DNA of 64,000 nucleotides. Source: Fen-1273 sp963837815. GTDB lineage: Bacteria > Bacteroidota > Ignavibacteria > UBA10030 > UBA6906. Below are positions 59,194-64,000 of the stretch, piece after piece. How positions within the stretch are numbered: position 1 is the first letter of the stretch; the number at the start of each line of letters is the position of its first letter. The translations under genes were made by a program, and so were the position numbers. The stretch spans positions 62,001 to 126,000 of the forward strand of contig CAWIOS010000015.1 of NCBI GenBank assembly GCA_963837815.1. Direction: 5' to 3'. The notes under the pieces are model-generated. The model did not search any database. It was not told the DNA's origin and worked only from the letters and a program-made list of their open reading frames with translations.

Positions 59194-61233
59194 ATGAGCA
59201 AAACAACTGCCGGGAAAACGAAAGAGGTTCCTCCGACGGCGGAGGAACACAATTACAGCGCCGAGGACATCACCGTCCTCAAAGGCCTTGAGGCGGTCCG
59301 CCGGAGGCCCGCCATGTATATCGGCGACGTAAGCATCCGCGGTCTCCACCATCTCGTATACGAAGTCGTCGACAACGCAGTTGACGAAGCACTCGCCGGC
59401 TACGCCCGGAATATCGATGTGACGATAAACAAAGACGGGTCCGTCGGCGTGCTGGATGACGGACGGGGGATTCCGACCGACATCCACAAGGAGGAAAAAC
59501 GCTCCGCCCTGGAAGTGGTGATGACGATGCTTCACGCGGGGGGGAAGTTCGACAAGAATACGTACAAGGTGTCGGGTGGACTCCACGGCGTCGGCGTGTC
59601 AGTCGTGAACGCCCTGAGCGAGTGGCTGGAGGTCGAGGTCTACCGCGACGGGAAAACGTGGTACCAGAAATACCAGCGGGGCGATCCCGTGGCGGCGGTG
59701 AAGGTGACGGGGAAGGCCGAGAAGGGGCAGTCGGGGACGAAAGTCACGTTCCTTCCGGACGGGCAGATATTCAAGAACAGAACCTTCAAGTTCGACACCA
59801 TTGCCGAACGCCTGCGTGAACTTGCCTTCCTCAACGCGGAAGTGAAGCTGCGCATCGTGGACGTGCGCGCCAAGAGCGAGCAGGAGGAGACGTTTCATTT
59901 CAAAGGGGGGCTCGTCGAGTTCGTGAAGTACATCGACGCGACCCGTCCGGCGATTACGAAGAAGGTGTTCTACACGCAGGGTTCGGACAAGGATGAAAAC
60001 GGACGCGCCGTTGAAGTCGAAGCGGCGGTCCAGTACAACGACCAGTACACCGAGAATATTTTCACGTACGTCAACAACATCAACACCCACGAGGGGGGAA
60101 CGCATCTCGTTGGATTCAGAACGGCGTTCACCCGCTCGTTGAATACCTACGCGTACAAAAACGGCATTCTCAAGGAGGGAGGGATCTCGCTGACCGGCGA
60201 CGATTTCCGCGAAGGATTCACGGGAGTCCTCAGCGTGAAGGTGCCGGAACCGCAGTTCGAAGGACAGACAAAAACCAAACTTGGCAACAGCGAAGTCAAG
60301 AGTATCGTGGAATCAGTCATCGGGCCTGCCCTGCTGGCGTGGCTTGAGGACAATCCCGGGGACGCGAAGCGGATACTTGAAAAATCAGTGCGGGCTGCCG
60401 AGGCGCGCGAAGCGGCGCGCAAGGCGCGTGACCTGACGCGGCGGAAAAACGCGCTTTTCTCCGGAGGCCTTCCGGGGAAGCTCGCGGACTGCTCCATCAA
60501 CGATCCGGAGCACTGCGAGCTGTACCTTGTGGAAGGCGACTCCGCCGGGGGGAGCGCGAAGCAGGGACGGGACAGGCGGTTCCAGGCAATCCTTCCGCTC
60601 AAGGGGAAGATCCTGAACGTCGAAAAAGCGAGGCTCCACAAGATCCTGGAAAACGACGAGATACGGAACATTTTCACGGCCCTTGGGGCTGGCGTCGGCG
60701 AGGAGTTCGACGCCTCCAAGCTCCGGTACGGAAAGATCATTCTCATGTGCGACGCCGACGTGGATGGGTCGCACATCCGCACGCTGCTCCTGACGCTCCT
60801 GTACAGGCACATGAAAGAGCTCATCGAGCTCGGCCACGTGTATATCGCGCAGCCGCCGCTGTTCAAGGTAAAGAAGTCGAAGCAGGAGCTCTACGCGTAC
60901 GACGAAGACGAGCGCGACGCGATTGTCAAAAGGCTGGCGGCGGAAAAAGGAAAGAAAGGGGAGGAAGAAGCCGCGGAGACGGTTCCCGAGGAGGGAGCCG
61001 TGGTCCTTGGGAGCGGTATCGTCATCTCCCGGTTCAAGGGGCTGGGTGAAATGAATCCCGAGCAGCTCTGGTCGACGACGATGAACCCTGACACGCGCAC
61101 GATTCTCCAGGTAACAATCGAAAACGCTGCGGACGCCGACAGGACATTCTCGATGCTGATGGGGGACGAAGTCGAGCCGCGCCGGGAATTCATCGAGAAG
61201 AACGCAAAGTACGTCCGCAACCTGGATATCTGA
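59194..61233 (+). CDS. gyrB: DNA gyrase subunit B
   Basis: ATPase half of gyrase. 679 residues from the ATG at 59194 (a GTG at 59173 adds seven residues). It shows the GHKL fold (LEAVRRRPAMYIGD, VVDNAVDEA, DDGRGIPTD, GGLHGVGVSVVNALS), transducer, and TOPRIM domain with EGDSAGGSAKQGRDR and CDADVDGSHIRTLLL, then EKNAKYVRNLDI at the end. The short linker KGKKGEEEAAETVPEEG in the TOPRIM region is a small charged insertion. Confidence 0.97.
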   Translation: MSKTTAGKTKEVPPTAEEHNYSAEDITVLKGLEAVRRRPAMYIGDVSIRGLHHLVYEVVDNAVDEALAGYARNIDVTINKDGSVGVLDDGRGIPTDIHKEEKRSALEVVMTMLHAGGKFDKNTYKVSGGLHGVGVSVVNALSEWLEVEVYRDGKTWYQKYQRGDPVAAVKVTGKAEKGQSGTKVTFLPDGQIFKNRTFKFDTIAERLRELAFLNAEVKLRIVDVRAKSEQEETFHFKGGLVEFVKYIDATRPAITKKVFYTQGSDKDENGRAVEVEAAVQYNDQYTENIFTYVNNINTHEGGTHLVGFRTAFTRSLNTYAYKNGILKEGGISLTGDDFREGFTGVLSVKVPEPQFEGQTKTKLGNSEVKSIVESVIGPALLAWLEDNPGDAKRILEKSVRAAEAREAARKARDLTRRKNALFSGGLPGKLADCSINDPEHCELYLVEGDSAGGSAKQGRDRRFQAILPLKGKILNVEKARLHKILENDEIRNIFTALGAGVGEEFDASKLRYGKIILMCDADVDGSHIRTLLLTLLYRHMKELIELGHVYIAQPPLFKVKKSKQELYAYDEDERDAIVKRLAAEKGKKGEEEAAETVPEEGAVVLGSGIVISRFKGLGEMNPEQLWSTTMNPDTRTILQVTIENAADADRTFSMLMGDEVEPRREFIEKNAKYVRNLDI

Positions 61234-61271
61234 ACGTGCGGCCACTCCGGAACAACACACGTTAATACGCT

Positions 61272-64000
61272 ATGGCAAATGTAAACGAAAAAGTCATCCC
61301 GGTCGACATCGAGGATGAAATGCGGGGATCGTACATCGATTACTCGATGTCTGTCATCGTTGCGCGCGCCCTCCCTGACGTCCGGGACGGGCTGAAGCCG
61401 GTGCACAGGCGCGTGCTCTTCGGGATGCAGGAGCTCGGTCTCGCGGCAAACCGCTCCTACAAAAAGTCGGCGCGCATCGTCGGCGAGGTACTGGGGAAGT
61501 ACCACCCGCACGGCGATTCGGCGGTGTACGACACAATGGTGCGAATGGCGCAGGACTTCTCCATGCGCTATCCCCTTGTGGACGGCCAGGGAAATTTCGG
61601 GTCTGTCGACGGCGATTCCGCCGCCGCCATGCGGTATACCGAAGCACGCCTGTCGCGCATCGCGGAGGAAATGCTGAAGGACCTCCAGAAGAACACGGTC
61701 GACTTCGTCCCGAACTTCGACGACACACTGACGGAACCATCCGTCCTCCCCGCGGTTGTTCCAAACCTCCTTGTCAACGGCACGAGCGGCATCGCCGTCG
61801 GGATGGCAACGAACATTCCCCCCCACAATCTCGGAGAAGTTATCGACGGATGCGTCGCCCTCATCAAGGACGAGACCGTCACGGACGAAAAGCTCATGAA
61901 ATTCGTGAAGGCGCCGGACTTCCCGACGGGGGGGATCATCTACGGCTTCGAAGGGGTGAAGAGCGCGTACACGACGGGGCGGGGAAGGATAGTCGTGCGC
62001 GCGAAGGCCAGCATCGAGACGGGGAAGAACGACAGGCAGAGCATCGTGGTGACGGAAATCCCCTACCAGGTCAACAAGGCCAACCTCATCGAGAAGATCG
62101 CCGATCTCATCAACGAGAAGAAGCTCGAGGATATCGCGGACATCCGCGACGAGTCGGACAGGGATGGGCTCCGGATCGTGATTGATCTGAAACGCGACTC
62201 CAACGCGGAAGTCATCCTGAACAACCTGTATAAGCACACGCAGATGCAGGCGACGTTCGGGGTCATCATGCTCGCGCTCGTGGAGGGAAGGCCGAAGATC
62301 CTCACGCTGAAGGAGATGATCAGGCGTTTCATCGATCACCGGAACGAGGTTGTCGTCCGGCGCTCGAAGTTCGAGCTCGACGAGGCCGAGAAACGCGCGC
62401 ATATCCTCGAGGGATACGTGATCGCGCTCGACAACATCGACGCGATTGTGAAGCTTATCAAGGGATCGAAGGACGTCGACACGGCCCGGACCGGGCTGAT
62501 GAAGAAGTTCAAGCTGTCGGAGATCCAGGCGAAGGCGATCCTGGAGATGCGCCTCCAGCGCCTCACGGGCCTCGAGCGGAAGAAGATCGAAGACGAATAC
62601 CGCGAGACGATAAAGCTCATCGAACGGCTCAGGGCGATCCTGAAGAGCAAGCAGCTCCAGATGGAGATCATCAAGGAGGAGCTCCTCGAGATCCGGAAGA
62701 ACTACGCGGACGAGCGGCGGACGGAGATCGTCTATACCGCCGAGGAATTCAGCATCGAGGACATGATCGCGGAAGAACAGGTCGTCATCACGATAAGCCA
62801 CGGCGGGTTTATCAAGCGCTTTCCGGTAAGCGGGTACCGGCGCCAGACGCGCGGCGGGAGGGGGAGTACCGGCGCGACGACGAGGGAGGATGACTTCATC
62901 GAGCACATGTTTGTGGCGAGCACGCATGATTACATCATGCTCTTCACAAACGAAGGAAGATGTTACTGGCTGAAGGTGTTCGAGATTCCGGAGGGGGGAA
63001 GGGCGTCGCGCGGGAAGACGATTGCCAACCTGATCTCCAAAGAGCAGGGGGACGGGATTGCGTCGTATGTGTCGGTCAAGAACTTCGAGGACCCGCTGTT
63101 CGTGCTTATGGTGACGGAGCAGGGAATGATAAAGAAGACCCCGCTGAGCGAGTTCAGCAATCCGCGCAGAACGGGGATCGGTGCGATCGGTCTTGCAAAA
63201 GGGGACAAGCTCATCGAAGTCCGGTTGACGGACGGCTCACAGGACGTCGTGATCGGGACGCACGGCGGGCTGGCGATCCGCTTTCACGAGCAGGAGGCCC
63301 GCCCCATGGGCCGCACCGCCGGAGGCGTACGCGCCATACGGCTTGACAAAAAGGACAGGGTCATCGGCGCGGTGGCGCTCAGGAGGAGCGGGACGACGAT
63401 TCTTGTGGCGACCGAGAAGGGTTTCGGCAAGAGGAGCGAGACGGACGAGTACCGCGTCAGCCACCGCGGGGGGAAAGGCATATTTACAGTGAAGACAACG
63501 GAGAAGACCGGCAGAATGGTCGCCATAAGGGAGGTCCTGGAGTCCGATGACATCGTTGTCGTCACAAGCGGCGGGATCGTGATCCGGCAGCATGCTTCCG
63601 AAGTCCGGCTTGCGGGAAGAAATACGCAGGGGGTCCGCCTCATAAAGCTCGGCGAAGGGGATACGGTCTCGGACGTGGCTTCCGTAATGGCGGAGGATCA
63701 GGAGATCCCGGAAACAAACGGGAAAAAAGGAGAAGACGATCCCGGCGTCCAAAAAAAAACTCTGAACCTGAAGAAGAATAGCACAAAGAAGGGGAAAAAG
63801 AACAGCGCCCCGGAAATTTCTCCCCTACCCGCACGTGAGATAGAGAGCGCGAAAGCCCCTGTGCCGCGGAAAGAGACACCTGCAAAAAAGCCGGAGGTCC
63901 GAACAACATCCCGGCGCGCCGGGAAACCGAAAGGGGAGCGGCGTCCCTCCGGGAAAGCGCGTACGCCTGCGCGCGGCAGGAATCAGAAGAAGAAACGAAA
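61272..64000 (+). CDS. gyrA: DNA gyrase subunit A (3' end beyond the window), with lysine-rich tail
   Basis: 909 codons are read without a stop. Winged-helix region with the active-site tyrosine Y122 (MRYTEARLSR); the quinolone-resistance region HPHGDSAVYDTM has Ser83 and Asp87, the sensitive-type residues. The GyrA box reads QTRGGRG (525-531), so the wrapping C-terminal propeller is of gyrase rather than topoisomerase IV type. The propeller ends near residue 806; beyond it is a tail of over 100 residues rich in Lys, Arg, Pro and Ala (KKNSTKKGKKN, ETPAKKPEV, GKPKGERRPSGKA). An A9 run at 63751-63759 lies inside the tail; one base of slippage would end the protein after NSEPEEE. Confidence 0.93.
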   Translation, partial: MANVNEKVIPVDIEDEMRGSYIDYSMSVIVARALPDVRDGLKPVHRRVLFGMQELGLAANRSYKKSARIVGEVLGKYHPHGDSAVYDTMVRMAQDFSMRYPLVDGQGNFGSVDGDSAAAMRYTEARLSRIAEEMLKDLQKNTVDFVPNFDDTLTEPSVLPAVVPNLLVNGTSGIAVGMATNIPPHNLGEVIDGCVALIKDETVTDEKLMKFVKAPDFPTGGIIYGFEGVKSAYTTGRGRIVVRAKASIETGKNDRQSIVVTEIPYQVNKANLIEKIADLINEKKLEDIADIRDESDRDGLRIVIDLKRDSNAEVILNNLYKHTQMQATFGVIMLALVEGRPKILTLKEMIRRFIDHRNEVVVRRSKFELDEAEKRAHILEGYVIALDNIDAIVKLIKGSKDVDTARTGLMKKFKLSEIQAKAILEMRLQRLTGLERKKIEDEYRETIKLIERLRAILKSKQLQMEIIKEELLEIRKNYADERRTEIVYTAEEFSIEDMIAEEQVVITISHGGFIKRFPVSGYRRQTRGGRGSTGATTREDDFIEHMFVASTHDYIMLFTNEGRCYWLKVFEIPEGGRASRGKTIANLISKEQGDGIASYVSVKNFEDPLFVLMVTEQGMIKKTPLSEFSNPRRTGIGAIGLAKGDKLIEVRLTDGSQDVVIGTHGGLAIRFHEQEARPMGRTAGGVRAIRLDKKDRVIGAVALRRSGTTILVATEKGFGKRSETDEYRVSHRGGKGIFTVKTTEKTGRMVAIREVLESDDIVVVTSGGIVIRQHASEVRLAGRNTQGVRLIKLGEGDTVSDVASVMAEDQEIPETNGKKGEDDPGVQKKTLNLKKNSTKKGKKNSAPEISPLPAREIESAKAPVPRKETPAKKPEVRTTSRRAGKPKGERRPSGKARTPARGRNQKKKR

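Noticed and set aside
60891..62927. 678-codon minus-strand frame opposite gyrB/gyrA
   Set aside because: Shadow of the gyrase codons; no motifs, no ribosome site.

Overview
The window is one contiguous stretch of bacterial chromosome carrying the replication origin and, directly beside it, the cell-wall/division (dcw) cluster. Almost every base is coding. Genes left of about 54.2 kb are mostly on the minus strand and genes right of 54.67 kb are all on the plus strand, so transcription diverges from the rpmH-dnaA gap, as expected at oriC. I saw no tRNA, rRNA, CRISPR array, insertion sequence or phage gene. The mix of family markers (a PorV/PorQ-type outer-membrane protein, a DUF2851 protein, DUF4175 next to DUF4159, a PASTA-tailed FtsI, type-2 OMP decarboxylase and a TolB-like lipoprotein) points to a GC-rich member of the Bacteroidota/Chlorobi/Ignavibacteria (FCB) group with a Gram-negative envelope and meso-diaminopimelate peptidoglycan. 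This placement is inference. The best promoters I can read are ordinary TTGACA/TATATT type rather than the Bacteroidetes TTTG/TAnnTTTG type, which fits a lineage outside core Bacteroidia.

Region by region: 1-6.7 kb holds a truncated YggS-type PLP protein (minus) and plus-strand genes for a TPR protein (with a good terminator), LarE, a hotdog thioesterase, a TolB-like lipoprotein, pyrF and DUF2851. 6.6-10.5 kb is a minus-strand envelope operon: a TPR protein, a secreted protein of unknown function and a small beta-barrel. 10.5-13 kb carries dxr and rseP (plus). 13-25.8 kb (minus) holds a lipoprotein, a PorV-like protein, dnaX, lon (perfect promoter plus an 11-1-11 palindrome), an ECF sigma factor with its zinc anti-sigma factor, an M14 peptidase, DUF4175 and DUF4159.

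25.9-42.9 kb is the dcw cluster in the order mraZ-rsmH-ftsL-ftsI-murE-murF-mraY-murD-ftsW-murG-(PH-domain membrane protein)-murC-ftsQ-ftsA-ftsZ. It starts from a promoter followed by MraZ boxes. murB and ddl are absent from it. 43-54.2 kb holds mfd, murQ, rsmG, mnmG, mnmE, yidC, yidD, rnpA and rpmH, with a parS-like 16-mer on each side of mnmG. 54.2-64 kb is the origin and dnaA, dnaN, recF, a DciA/DUF721 protein, gyrB and gyrA (running off the end with an unusual lysine-rich tail).

Functionally, the window joins replication initiation (dnaA, dnaN, dciA, gyrase, DnaA boxes), probable segregation sites (parS), septum and wall synthesis (dcw), protein insertion and tRNA modification (yidC, mnmE/G) and envelope stress or quality control (rpoE/anti-sigma, rseP, lon). 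The most useful leads are the two parS sites, the lon and rpoE operator-like palindromes, the two-part origin, the PH-domain protein inside the dcw cluster, and the GyrA tail whose fate hangs on a nine-A run.
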